Shown here: in pieces, positions 1 through 8,467 of the stretch | How the letters are laid out: every line of letters begins with the position of its first letter | Position numbering within the stretch: position 1 is the stretch's first letter | Source: Bacillota bacterium | GTDB taxonomy: Bacteria > Bacillota > Clostridia > Christensenellales > Aristaeellaceae | Assembly: GCA_023415715.1 (NCBI GenBank) | Contig: JAEZJP010000263.1 | Location: 1 to 64,000, forward strand | Length of the DNA stretch: 64,000 bases | Direction of reading: 5' to 3' | Notes under the pieces: generated by a model | The model's input: only the letters and a program-made list of their open reading frames with translations | Database searches by the model: none | Told to the model about the DNA's origin: nothing | Translations under genes and position numbers: made by a program

Positions 1-770
1 GTACCGGTGTGTTTGACGGATGCCTGAACCTTAATTCCATAACAGTCGCTGCGGACAATCCTGTTTTTGAAGTGATGGACGGCGTGCTGTTTGACAAGCA
101 GCAGAAGCTTTTGCATACGTATCCCCAGACGCTTTTAGGCACAGCCTTTAAGGTTCCCGATGGCACGCTCCAAATAGGCAGCTTAGCGTTTGCCTCCTGC
201 AAAAACCTGACCTCCGTTATCATCCCGGACAGCGTTACAGCTATTGGTGAATCCGCGTTTTTAGGCTGTGCCAAGCTTGAATCCGTTGTTCTGCCCAAGG
301 GCCTGACAAAGCTTTCCGCCAGCGTGTTTGCCGCTTGCGAGGAATTAAAAGAAATTCAGGTTCCCGATGGCGTAACAAGCATCGGCTCCCAGGCTTTTTC
401 TAACTGCACTTGGCTTAAGCAGGCCAATATCCCTTACGGCGCGACCGAGGTGGGGCCTTACGCCTTTGCCTATTGCGGAAATCTTCGTGAAATGACCATT
501 CCCGCCACTGTAGTATCCATAGGCGACGGCGCGTTCATGTCCTGCGATTTCATGGCAAGCGTGCTGATCCAGCCCGGCGTTCAATCAATCGGTGCCTACG
601 CCTTCAGCGAATGCTCGTATATGACGACGGCTTCCATTCCGCAAACCGTATTAAGCATTGGGGAAAGCGCATTCTCGGGGTGCGGAAAACTGGTCGCATC
701 GGTTGTGGAAAACAGTTTCGCCCACGACTATTTCTTTCAGAACAAGCTTCAATTTATCTTCAGCAAATAA
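1..770 (+). CDS. BspA-type leucine-rich repeat surface protein (C-terminal part)
   Basis: The reading frame is already open at the left edge, so this is the C-terminal part of a longer protein; the GTG at 9 is an internal valine. The visible 255 or so residues are successive units of about 23 residues of the form 'I-P-(D/x)-G-V-x-x-I-G-x-x-A-F-x-x-C-x-x-L', the signature of LRR_5/BspA repeats (for example SVTAIGESAFLGC and GVTSIGSQAFSNC). Such proteins in Clostridia are usually secreted or wall-anchored and bind host or environmental ligands. The protein ends shortly after the last repeat, in a sequence rich in F and K, with no LPXTG or S-layer domain visible, so any anchor must be N-terminal. 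Family is secure; ligand unknown. Confidence 0.85.
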   Translation, partial: TGVFDGCLNLNSITVAADNPVFEVMDGVLFDKQQKLLHTYPQTLLGTAFKVPDGTLQIGSLAFASCKNLTSVIIPDSVTAIGESAFLGCAKLESVVLPKGLTKLSASVFAACEELKEIQVPDGVTSIGSQAFSNCTWLKQANIPYGATEVGPYAFAYCGNLREMTIPATVVSIGDGAFMSCDFMASVLIQPGVQSIGAYAFSECSYMTTASIPQTVLSIGESAFSGCGKLVASVVENSFAHDYFFQNKLQFIFSK

Positions 771-949
771 TAAGCAGGGGCGTAGTACGCCGGCAAGGTT
801 TGTGGCAGCATATTATCTGAAACTTAAAAAAGACAAAAAAATTGTAACTTTGATGGCGGGATACAGCGATGACTGGCCCGGCACTTGTTATGCTGCCTGA
901 AATAGCGGGAATAGCTGCTTATTTTTGCCGCTTCTATCGGAACATCCTG

Positions 950-977
950 TTCCGTTCATGGAAAACTATGCTATAAT
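950..977 (+). promoter_or_regulatory. Sigma-A-type promoter for pgi
   Basis: TATAAT at 972-977 is preceded by TG at 969-970, an extended -10. A weak -35 (TTCCGT, 950-955) lies 16 bp upstream. The gap between the previous gene and pgi (771-1023) otherwise holds nothing I recognise. Confidence 0.6.
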
Positions 978-1023
978 GGCATGACCATTTTATTGGCATG
1001 ATATTTTGGAGGGGGAAATCTTC

Positions 1024-2439
1024 ATGTCCAACCAACGGATTACGCTGGATATCAACCATATGATGACCGACACGCTTGGCTTGCAGTACGGTATTGACGC
1101 CGGCCAGGTGGACACGCTGGCTTCTTATGCCTTAAGGGCGCATCAGGCTTTGCAGAAGAACCGGGGCACCGGATGGCTGGGCTGGATGGAACTGCCCTAT
1201 AACCAGAATGAGATCGTTGCCGAAGTAGAGAAGGTGGCTGTGGAAATCCGCCGGGATTTCGATACCTTTGTAGTGCTGGGTATCGGCGGTTCAGCCTTGG
1301 GCCCCATCGCCGTTCAACAGGCGCTGAACCATATTCATTATAACGAGCTGCCATTTGAAAAGCGGGGCGGCCCCAGGCTGTATGTGGAGGACAACATCGA
1401 TCCGGAGCGGATGCAGTCGCTGCTGGATGTGATTGATGTCAAAAAAACCTGCTTCAATGTGATCACCAAGTCCGGCGCTACAGCCGAGACCATGAGCCAG
1501 TATTTGATCATCAGCGAGCTTCTGAAAAAGGAAGTGGGCGCCGGCTGGCAAAGGCACATCATCGCTACTACAGATCGTGAGAAGGGCAACCTGATCCAAC
1601 TGGCCAAGACGGAGGGCTTCAGGCTGTTCTATATCCCTTCCAGCGTGGGCGGACGCTTTTCGGAGCTTTGCCCTGTGGGTCTTTTGCCAGCGGCTGTGTG
1701 TGGCATTGATATCAAGGCCATGATATCGGGCGCTGCGGATATGGATGCCCGTTGCAAGAATGACGATGTGTGGCAGAACCCCGCGCTGCTGGAGGCGGTT
1801 TTGCAGTACATTGCCATGCAGGATATGGATGTGAACGTTCAGGTGGTCATGCCTTATGCAGACAGCCTGAAATACATGGCCGACTGGTTCTGCCAGCTGT
1901 GGGCCGAATCGTTGGGCAAGAATGTGACACGCAAGGGCATGGCGGTCAATGTGGGCCAGACTCCTACCAAGGCCCTTGGCGTTACCGACCAGCACAGCCA
2001 GCTTCAGCTGTACACCGAAGGCCCCTATGACAAGGTGATCACCTTCCTGAAGGTTGGTACTTTCCGCACCGAGTCGCCTATACCGCATGGCTGCGAAGCC
2101 TTCCCGGATGTGGCTTTCCTGGGCGGCAAGAGCCTGAACAAGCTGATCGCCGCGGAGCTTCAAGGCACCGAATATGCTCTCTACCGGGCCGGGCGCATGA
2201 GCCAGACCATCACCTTGCCGGAAGTGAACGCCCATACCATCGGCCAGCTTTTGTACTTCTTCCAGATGGCTACCGCCTACGCCGGAGAGCTGTTCGATAT
2301 CGACGCCTTCAACCAGCCGGGCGTGGAGGAAAGCAAAATCGCTTCCTATGCCGTACTGGGTAACGAAAACGAGAAGTACGCAAAAAAACGCCGGGAAATG
2401 ACGGGCAAACCCGAGGCGAAAAAGGAATACGTTTTGTGA
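1024..2439 (+). CDS. pgi: Glucose-6-phosphate isomerase
   Basis: Cytoplasmic enzyme that interconverts glucose 6-phosphate and fructose 6-phosphate. The 471-residue protein has the phosphosugar-binding GIGGS loop at residues 86-90, the SGAT segment at 150-153 (TKSGATAET) and the SVGGRFSELCPVG signature, all typical of bacterial Pgi; the length matches the short Firmicute form. I chose the ATG at 1024 because GGAGGGGG at 1008-1015 is correctly spaced; a TTG at 1006 overlaps that site and is unlikely. It appears monocistronic: it has its own promoter upstream and a perfect hairpin just after its stop codon. It would feed hexoses released by the glycosidases in this window into glycolysis. Confidence 0.95.
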   Translation: MSNQRITLDINHMMTDTLGLQYGIDAGQVDTLASYALRAHQALQKNRGTGWLGWMELPYNQNEIVAEVEKVAVEIRRDFDTFVVLGIGGSALGPIAVQQALNHIHYNELPFEKRGGPRLYVEDNIDPERMQSLLDVIDVKKTCFNVITKSGATAETMSQYLIISELLKKEVGAGWQRHIIATTDREKGNLIQLAKTEGFRLFYIPSSVGGRFSELCPVGLLPAAVCGIDIKAMISGAADMDARCKNDDVWQNPALLEAVLQYIAMQDMDVNVQVVMPYADSLKYMADWFCQLWAESLGKNVTRKGMAVNVGQTPTKALGVTDQHSQLQLYTEGPYDKVITFLKVGTFRTESPIPHGCEAFPDVAFLGGKSLNKLIAAELQGTEYALYRAGRMSQTITLPEVNAHTIGQLLYFFQMATAYAGELFDIDAFNQPGVEESKIASYAVLGNENEKYAKKRREMTGKPEAKKEYVL

Positions 2440-2444
2440 GATGA

Positions 2445-2484
2445 TGCGGGGAGAGCTTCTTTTGAGAAAGAAGCTCTCCCCGCA
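2445..2484. terminator. Perfect 18-bp hairpin after pgi (repeat family A)
   Basis: Arms at 2445-2462 and 2467-2484 are exact reverse complements with a 4-base loop. The outer arm starts TGCGGGGA and the inner arm ends in CTTCTTT. It lies 6 bp after the pgi stop and probably ends its transcript. The same outer motif recurs at 3972-4009 and 40620-40659 with different inner arms. Confidence 0.6.
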
Positions 2485-2593
2485 CCTTATATGAAGTGGA
2501 TGTAGCACTAAGCACATATTTATTATGCAATTCAAAGAGAAGGTTTTTGTGTCTGCGGTCGAGGCAAAAAGCAAGATTGTATTTCTATGATAA

Positions 2594-2626
2594 AATGTAG
2601 GGGCGAACTGTGTTCGCCCCTACATT
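2594..2626. repeat. Palindromic repeat, GTAGGGGCGAAC type
   Basis: Two 15-bp perfect arms (2594-2608 and 2612-2626) flank a 3-base loop. The arm contains GTAGGGGCGA, the core of short intergenic palindromes seen in many uncultured Clostridia (general knowledge, not searched). A related copy lies at 3823-3846. There is no T-tract, so a terminator role is doubtful. Confidence 0.6.
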
Positions 2627-2725
2627 ATCGCGGATAATGAAACTATTTAAGATTTTCATTACAAAACATCACACCATGCCACCCACCATATCTTTTGTTA
2701 TTTGGTGTGCAGTTTGCAGCAGCGG

Positions 2726-2754
2726 TTGCCGCCCTTTTTCCTGTATGGTAGAAT
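2726..2754 (+). promoter_or_regulatory. Promoter of the terpenoid-cyclase-fold gene
   Basis: TTGCCG (2726-2731), a 17-bp spacer and TAGAAT (2749-2754) form a reasonable sigma-A promoter about 30 bp ahead of the start codon. Confidence 0.5.
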
Positions 2755-2785
2755 AAGAGCAATGGATCAAGGGGAGGCACGAAAG

Positions 2786-3730
2786 ATGAAGAAGCTGACT
2801 TCGCAGGCATTTCAGGAAGTTAAATTGTGGATGCACCGCAACGCAAGGCCTGTTGATTTGGCGGTATGGCAGTTTCACTTTGAAAACGGAAGCCAAGAAG
2901 AGGTCCTTGCGGAATTATCCTTATACCGGAATGAAGACGGCGGTTTTGGCCATGCCCTGGAGCCGGACAGCTGGAATCCGAACTCTTCGCCCTATACCAC
3001 CCTGAACGCTATGAACATTCTCAAATCCATCGGCTTTCTGGATTTGAGCCATCCCTTGCTTCAGGGAATATTCCGCTACCTTGCCCAGAGCCCTGACTTA
3101 ACTTACTATGGCTGGAGATTCAGCATCCCCTCAAATGACTTAACTCCTCACGCGCCCTGGTGGACGTACAATGAGGAAGCCAATGCCTATGAGAGCATCG
3201 GTCTCACGGCAGGGATTGCGGGCTTCATACTGCTTTACGGTGACAAGAATACGGGACTGTACGAAAAGGCGTTATCGTTTGCCGGCTCCGTCATCGAAAA
3301 GCTAAGGGAGCCTGGCCGGTATGGCGATATGGGCATTGGCGGATATTGCGCGCTTCTTGACAGCATCCAAAAAGCTGAGCTGGAGGAACAGATTGACTGC
3401 GATTTTCTTACGAAAGCACTTCATAAACACGTGCATGACACCATCGAGCGGGATACATCCAAATGGGTGCACTACGGCGTACGGCCCTCTAACTATATCG
3501 GTTCGCCCGAAAGCCCCTATTACAAGGACAATGAGGACATTGTACAGAAGGAACTGGATTATCTGATTGATACCAGGCCGCAAAATGGCGTATGGCCCAT
3601 TCCCTGGAGCTGGTTTGAGAACAATGAAAAGTATGCAAAGGCGTTTGCCATCAGCGAAAACTGGTGGCGGGCTGTAAAAGATACGGAAAAAATGCTGCTG
3701 CTGAGAAATTTCGGAAGATTAGAATTGTAA
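2786..3730 (+). CDS. Alpha/alpha-toroid (prenyltransferase/squalene-cyclase fold) protein of unknown function
   Basis: A 314-residue cytoplasmic protein without signal peptide. Segments such as RNEDGGFGHALEPDSW and the many W/Y-rich helices resemble the repeats of the terpenoid cyclase / prenyltransferase alpha-alpha toroid fold, and similar stand-alone proteins are common hypothetical genes in Firmicutes. I do not see the DxDD or DDxxD motifs needed for cyclase chemistry, so catalysis is not implied. The ATG at 2786 is preferred because GGGGAGG at 2771-2777 lies 8 bp upstream; the in-frame ATG at 2762 has no ribosome site. It has its own promoter and no obvious operon partner. The fold call is moderate and the function unknown. 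Confidence 0.6.
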   Translation: MKKLTSQAFQEVKLWMHRNARPVDLAVWQFHFENGSQEEVLAELSLYRNEDGGFGHALEPDSWNPNSSPYTTLNAMNILKSIGFLDLSHPLLQGIFRYLAQSPDLTYYGWRFSIPSNDLTPHAPWWTYNEEANAYESIGLTAGIAGFILLYGDKNTGLYEKALSFAGSVIEKLREPGRYGDMGIGGYCALLDSIQKAELEEQIDCDFLTKALHKHVHDTIERDTSKWVHYGVRPSNYIGSPESPYYKDNEDIVQKELDYLIDTRPQNGVWPIPWSWFENNEKYAKAFAISENWWRAVKDTEKMLLLRNFGRLEL

Positions 3731-3822
3731 TACCGGGCCAAAGCATTGGTATTTCAACTACAGAAGCAATCACGACCTCCGTCAGAAAAGTCTATAAACA
3801 AACAATGGACTATCCGCTACAT

Positions 3823-3846
3823 GCGGGTGATTAATAATCGCCCCTA
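3823..3846 (-). repeat. Second GTAGGGGCGA-type palindrome
   Basis: On the minus strand this reads GTAGGGGCGATTATTAATCA followed by CCCGC, a palindrome with one G-U pair. It shares the GTAGGGGCGA head with the element at 2594-2626. Confidence 0.5.
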
Positions 3847-3971
3847 CGGCATTCAGGCGAAGATGAATGGATTTGATAACCAAACACACCCCCCACAGAG
3901 AAGAAGTTGAAAGGCCGGCAGGCCGGTATTGTTGAATATCTATCTCTATATAAAGTTTTCCTGGGAGGAGT

Positions 3972-4009
3972 GCGGGGAGGGATCCTTTTTCAAAAGGATC
4001 CCTCCCCGC
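3972..4009. terminator. Perfect 18-bp hairpin (repeat family A)
   Basis: Arms at 3972-3989 and 3992-4009 are exact reverse complements with a 2-base loop. Head GCGGGGAGGG, inner arm ATCCTTTT. It carries the same head as 2445-2484 but different inner bases that still pair, showing compensatory change. Confidence 0.6.
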
Positions 4010-4112
4010 CTATGTTAACATATTCATCTTCCGTTTCCCCTAAGGTGTTCCTAACCGGCGGGTTTTGTGTTATATTGTAGCCAACGTAAATGGATAGAGG
4101 AATGAGTACCAT

Positions 4113-5738
4113 ATGTACCGACTGATGCTGGTGGACGACGAACCGGAAATACGCGATGGGCTGTTGGAGATCATCAATTGGGAGCAGGAAGGCTTTCAAG
4201 TTGTGGGCGTGGCGGAAAACGGGCTGGAAGCATTGCAGGTTGCACAGAGCGTATCGCCCGACCTGGTTGTGACGGACATCCGCATGCCCTTCCTGGATGG
4301 ACTGGAAATGGCGCGGCGCATGAGACAAACGCTGCCCACCGTGCAGTTTGTTGTGTTGAGCGGCTATGACGAGTTTGACTATGCCCGCCAGGCGATACAG
4401 ATTCAAATTAAGGATTACGTATTGAAGCCCATCTCATCCGACGAGTTTATACAGGTTCTGCGCCGCGTAAAAAGCCACCTGGATGAGGATTTTGCCCAGC
4501 GCAGCGACGTAAAAACGCTGCGGGAACATTTTAGATGCAGCCTGCCTATATTGCGGGAGCTTTTGCTTACATCCCTTTTAAACGGCGGCATATCTCCAGG
4601 CGAGGCCATGGAAAGCGCGGCCCGGTATGAGCTTTCCATCGCAAGCACCCGCTATGCCGTATCGCTTATTCGTTTGGGCGCCGCCTTGCATGAAAAAACA
4701 GAACATGATTTGAGCCGTGATCCGGAATTGATGCGGTTTGCCGTAATGAACATTGTGGAGGAGGTATTGCAAGGCCAAACACCATGCCATGTGTTTCATT
4801 ACAACGGGCTGATCGCCGTATTGTTCCTGCTGAGGGAGGAAGAATACCAGCCTTTTTCCCTTTTGATGGATGCGCTGGTAACTGCGCAGCAGACGGTGAG
4901 GCGGTATTTGGACTGCGTAATCGCCATTGGCATAAGCAACCCCTGCGTGCATCTTCATCAGCTTCACCACGCGGCGGATCAGGCGTCTTCCGCACTGGAC
5001 CAGTCCTCTTTGCTGGAAAACGGACAGATCTTGGCCATCGCCGATGTGGAACCTGGCAGCGCAAGGCAGCTGGCCGCAGAAGAAATCACGCTTAGGGCGC
5101 TGTCCAACAGCATCAAGCTTTGCAATACGGGTGAAGCGGAGGAATTGATACACCAATTGATGGAGGAGGCCCGCAAATCCAAGGCTGCCTTCCGGGATTA
5201 TCAGGTGTATCTGCTGGAAATATTCCTGGCCATCATCCGTACCGGCCGCGATCTGGAGGTGGAATGGGCAAATCCCGGTGAAGGGCCAGGGCCATCCCTG
5301 GAAAACATGCTCAAAAGCCGCGACCTCATGGAGACGGAAACCATGCTTCGCGCTTTGTGCCGCCGCCTGACCGGCTCCATACGGGATACGCGGTTGGAAT
5401 CCGGCAAGCTTCTTACGCGCGAGGCTGTTGATTATGTGAACGGTAATTTTTGCAGGAGCGACGTCACCCTGGAAAAGGTGTGCCGCCAGCTGCATATCAG
5501 TGCCGCCTATTTCAGCACGCTGTTCAAACGGGAAACGAAAAAGACTTTTCACCAATACCTGACCGAGCTGCGCATGGACAAGGCCATGACGCTGCTGGCC
5601 GGCAGCGATTTGAAGACCGCAGACATAGCACAGCAGGTGGGCCTCAATGATCCGAGCTATTTCAGCTATTCCTTCAAGAAGCATTTTGGTATTTCCCCGA
5701 CCCAGGCCCGTAAAAATCCCAGGGAGGAAAGGCCATGA
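4113..5738 (+). CDS. Response regulator, YesN/AraC type
   Basis: Cytoplasmic DNA-binding partner of the histidine kinase that follows. The N-terminal receiver domain (about 1-120) has the acidic pair VDDEPE, the phospho-acceptor Asp55 in VVTDIRMP, and the switch Lys in DYVLKPI. A long linker follows, then a C-terminal AraC double helix-turn-helix (about 440-541) with the hallmarks AAYFSTLFK and DPSYFSYSFKKHFGISP. Length 541 is normal for YesN proteins. Its stop overlaps the kinase start by 4 bp (ATGA), so the two are translationally coupled. YesN-type regulators usually activate sugar or polysaccharide uptake genes; the target is not evident here. Confidence 0.9.
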   Translation: MYRLMLVDDEPEIRDGLLEIINWEQEGFQVVGVAENGLEALQVAQSVSPDLVVTDIRMPFLDGLEMARRMRQTLPTVQFVVLSGYDEFDYARQAIQIQIKDYVLKPISSDEFIQVLRRVKSHLDEDFAQRSDVKTLREHFRCSLPILRELLLTSLLNGGISPGEAMESAARYELSIASTRYAVSLIRLGAALHEKTEHDLSRDPELMRFAVMNIVEEVLQGQTPCHVFHYNGLIAVLFLLREEEYQPFSLLMDALVTAQQTVRRYLDCVIAIGISNPCVHLHQLHHAADQASSALDQSSLLENGQILAIADVEPGSARQLAAEEITLRALSNSIKLCNTGEAEELIHQLMEEARKSKAAFRDYQVYLLEIFLAIIRTGRDLEVEWANPGEGPGPSLENMLKSRDLMETETMLRALCRRLTGSIRDTRLESGKLLTREAVDYVNGNFCRSDVTLEKVCRQLHISAAYFSTLFKRETKKTFHQYLTELRMDKAMTLLAGSDLKTADIAQQVGLNDPSYFSYSFKKHFGISPTQARKNPREERP

Positions 5739-7483
5739 GGTGGCATTTTCGCCGCAAGTCGGAAGCCAACAGCCTGCAGATGGTTATCACCGCCTTTTTT
5801 ATGGGCGGTATGATATTGCTTTTGCTGTTTGTAAGTGTCAGCCTGGTTACGCGACTTTCCCACATATTGGAAGAGAACGCCATGGACCGGACGCGCCAGA
5901 CGGTGGATCAGGGCAATGCCAGCCTGGGCGTGTATGTGAGCGGAATGCTGGAAACCATGGACTACATGAATAACCTTGTCACCGTTTCGCAGGATGTAAC
6001 GATGCCCGATTTGGAAGAGGACATGGCCTTTTTGCAAAAGAGCCGCAAGGATGTGTCTGCCATGGCGCTGTTTTCCCCCAAGGGGGAACTTCTGGCCGGC
6101 ACGGCGGGCGGGCTTGCAAAACCCGCCTCGGAAGTGACCGCCTACAGCTGGTTTTTAAAGCCTCAAAAGTCCGGCACAACCGCGGTGTTCTTTTCCTCCC
6201 CTTATGTGCAGAACATATTCGCCGGGCAGTACGCCTGGATCATTACTTTAAGCCGCGCGGTGGAATACAGGCGGAATGGAGTGCGGGAGACGGGCGTTCT
6301 TATGGCGGACTTTGCTTTCAGCGCCATCAGCAGCCTTTGCGAAAATATCAGCCTTGGCGAGAGCGGCTATGTATATCTGGTGGATACGCAGACGCAGATT
6401 GTGTACCATCCGCAGCAGCAATTGATCTACGCGGGCTTAAAGCAGGAAAACCTGGACGCCGTCTTAAAGCAGGTGTTTGGCCGGTGCCGCGACGTGCTGG
6501 ACGGCCGGGAGCGGCTTCTGACCATTACCACTGTGGATTATACCCGCTGGCGCATGGTGGGTGTGGCATATCTGGACGAGATACTCTCCATACAGCCTGA
6601 ACTGTTCCGTGTGACCGTTTCCATACTGATTGCCGGGGCATTGCTGGCGGTTGTGGTGGCTGTCTTATCCGCCGTTCATGTGGCAACGCCTATTTTCCAG
6701 CTGGAAAAGATCATGGCCAAGGTGGAGGCGGGCAACCTGGACGTTTGCATCCAGGAACAGGGCTTTGCGGAGATCAGGTCCCTCAGCCGCACCTTCAACC
6801 ATATGCTGGGCCGCATCCGCCTCCTGATGGAGCAAATCGTCCATGAGCAGGAGATAAAGCGGCTGCATGAACTGAACGCCCTCCAGGCGCAGATCAATCC
6901 TCATTTTTTGTATAACACGCTGGATTCCATTGTTTGGATGGAGGAGCGCGGCCGCAGCCGGGAAGCCATTGTTATGGTTACGGCGCTGGCCCGGCTCTTC
7001 CGCATTTCTATCAGCAAAGGCCGCAATATCATTACCGTGCGGGAAGAGCTTGAGCATGTACGCAACTATCTGATCATACAAAAGATGCGCTTTCAGAACA
7101 AGTTCGACTACGTCATCACAGCCCAGGAGGAAACGCTGGAAAAACGCACCATTAAGCTGATCGTGCAGCCCATTGTGGAAAATGCCATCCAGCACGGGCT
7201 GGAGGAGTATTCCGTTGAGGAAGGGCTGGTGGAAATAGGCGCCTATTTGGAAGGCGATACTCTTGTTTTCCGTGTTCGGGACAATGGCGCGGGCATGTCG
7301 CCCCAGCAGGTGGAGAACATACTCACCGCCCCAGCAGGGCGCTCGGGGATCGGTGTGAAAAACGTGCACGAGCGCATCCAGCTCACCTTCGGCAAGGAAT
7401 ACGGCCTTACCATCAACAGCGTGCAGGATGAGGGCACGGAAGTGCTCATACGCCTGCCCAAACGGCAGGAGGGGATGGAATGA
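5735..7483 (+). CDS. Sensor histidine kinase, YesM type
   Basis: A 582-residue membrane sensor. TM1 is at about 15-38, a dCache-like extracellular domain follows to about 290, TM2 is at about 292-315, then HAMP. The His_kinase domain carries the phospho-acceptor His390 in QINPHFLYNTLDS, and the HATPase domain has the N box (VENAIQHGLEE) and G box (DNGAGM). It is overlapped by 4 bp with the regulator upstream and with the binding-protein gene downstream. This three-gene arrangement suggests that the extracytoplasmic binding protein presents a ligand to the kinase, as in the XylFII-LytS-YesN system of Clostridium beijerinckii; the ligand is not determined. Confidence 0.92.
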   Translation: MRWHFRRKSEANSLQMVITAFFMGGMILLLLFVSVSLVTRLSHILEENAMDRTRQTVDQGNASLGVYVSGMLETMDYMNNLVTVSQDVTMPDLEEDMAFLQKSRKDVSAMALFSPKGELLAGTAGGLAKPASEVTAYSWFLKPQKSGTTAVFFSSPYVQNIFAGQYAWIITLSRAVEYRRNGVRETGVLMADFAFSAISSLCENISLGESGYVYLVDTQTQIVYHPQQQLIYAGLKQENLDAVLKQVFGRCRDVLDGRERLLTITTVDYTRWRMVGVAYLDEILSIQPELFRVTVSILIAGALLAVVVAVLSAVHVATPIFQLEKIMAKVEAGNLDVCIQEQGFAEIRSLSRTFNHMLGRIRLLMEQIVHEQEIKRLHELNALQAQINPHFLYNTLDSIVWMEERGRSREAIVMVTALARLFRISISKGRNIITVREELEHVRNYLIIQKMRFQNKFDYVITAQEETLEKRTIKLIVQPIVENAIQHGLEEYSVEEGLVEIGAYLEGDTLVFRVRDNGAGMSPQQVENILTAPAGRSGIGVKNVHERIQLTFGKEYGLTINSVQDEGTEVLIRLPKRQEGME

Positions 7484-8445
7484 AAAAGCATGTGATCGTC
7501 TCCATCCTCTGCATTGCCTTGGCTGCCCTGGCGTTGATTTGGGGCCTGACGCCCGTGGTCAGCACCAGGACACAGGTGACAGGGGGAACGGTTGCCCTTT
7601 TGCTGGATACAGACATTGGCGCCGGCGCTTTGCAAATGAAGCAGGGGGCCAAGCAGGCGGCCCGGGAACAAAAGGTGGAACTGATCACCGCCACGGCCGA
7701 CTACTCCGGCGACGCCGCGAAAAGCCAGGCGGATTTGATGATGCAATTGCTGGAAAGAAACATAAAAGCTCTTATACTTGTGCCTGTGCAGGGAGCGGAT
7801 CTTACGAAACCGTTCGAGGAAGCGAAGCGCAGGAAAGTGCCCGTTCTGACCTTGGGCGAATCGCCCATTACAGGCGGATCAGACTGCACCATCAGCGCCA
7901 ACCATCAGGAGGCCGGCGCATTGGCCGCAAGAGCGCTGATTGAACGCATGGAAAAGCCGGGCCATGTGCTGCTCATAACAGGGGATGATGCGGATGTGGC
8001 CGCCGGCCTCCGCAAGACTGGCGCATTGCCCGTGCTTTCCGCGGAGGCGGATCTTCAGATCGTTGATGAAATGCCTCTGGAGGGGAAGACGGCTGACGAT
8101 GTGCTTCACTTGCTTGCTTTAAATCCGAAAATAAACGGCATCCTGGTACTTACCGGGTCTGGCACGGAAACATGCGCACTGGCTATGGGCCGCTCCGAGA
8201 TGGATATTCCCCTGGTGGGTATGGATTGCGGTCAAAACCGCAACCTGTATTTGGAAAGCGGTCAGGTGGATGCCATGGTGCTGGGCATGCCTTTTGCCAT
8301 GGGGTATCTGGGTGTGCAGTTTTCCATACAGGCTCTGTCGGGTCATAGCATTCCAGACTGGTACTATACGGAGAGCCGCGTCATTGACAGGGAGAATATG
8401 TACCTGCCTGAAAATCAGAAGCTGGCGTTTCCGCTTTTGCAGTAA
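7480..8445 (+). CDS. Membrane-anchored periplasmic-binding-like sugar sensor (Peripla_BP_4)
   Basis: A 321-residue type I periplasmic-binding-protein fold with recognisable segments GTVALLLDTDIGAGALQMKQGA, LILVPVQGADLTKPFEEAK and MDCGQNRNLYLESGQ. The N-terminal hydrophobic stretch (about 5-25) has neither a lipobox cysteine nor a clear AxA cleavage site, so it probably stays as a membrane anchor. There are no transporter subunits next to it. The start overlaps the kinase stop by 4 bp. These facts point to a sensing rather than an uptake role, the accessory arm of a three-component system. Sugar class is unknown. Confidence 0.8.
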   Translation: MKKHVIVSILCIALAALALIWGLTPVVSTRTQVTGGTVALLLDTDIGAGALQMKQGAKQAAREQKVELITATADYSGDAAKSQADLMMQLLERNIKALILVPVQGADLTKPFEEAKRRKVPVLTLGESPITGGSDCTISANHQEAGALAARALIERMEKPGHVLLITGDDADVAAGLRKTGALPVLSAEADLQIVDEMPLEGKTADDVLHLLALNPKINGILVLTGSGTETCALAMGRSEMDIPLVGMDCGQNRNLYLESGQVDAMVLGMPFAMGYLGVQFSIQALSGHSIPDWYYTESRVIDRENMYLPENQKLAFPLLQ

Positions 8446-8467
8446 TATCGAAACGGAGGTTATTCAT

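Larger units (their letters stand above)
3731..4112. other. Intergenic region with two repeat elements
   Basis: There is no supportable gene in these 382 bases. They hold a GTAGGGGCGA-type palindrome on the minus strand (3823-3846), a perfect family-A hairpin (3972-4009), and a possible weak promoter with TATATT at 4071-4076 about 37 bp before the response regulator start. Confidence 0.6.

Noticed and set aside
1291..2574. 427-codon open frame antisense to pgi
   Set aside because: It mirrors the codon bias of pgi, has no ribosome site or family motif, and pgi is unambiguous.
4578..5684. 368-codon open frame antisense to the response regulator
   Set aside because: No recognisable domain; the sense strand encodes an intact YesN protein.
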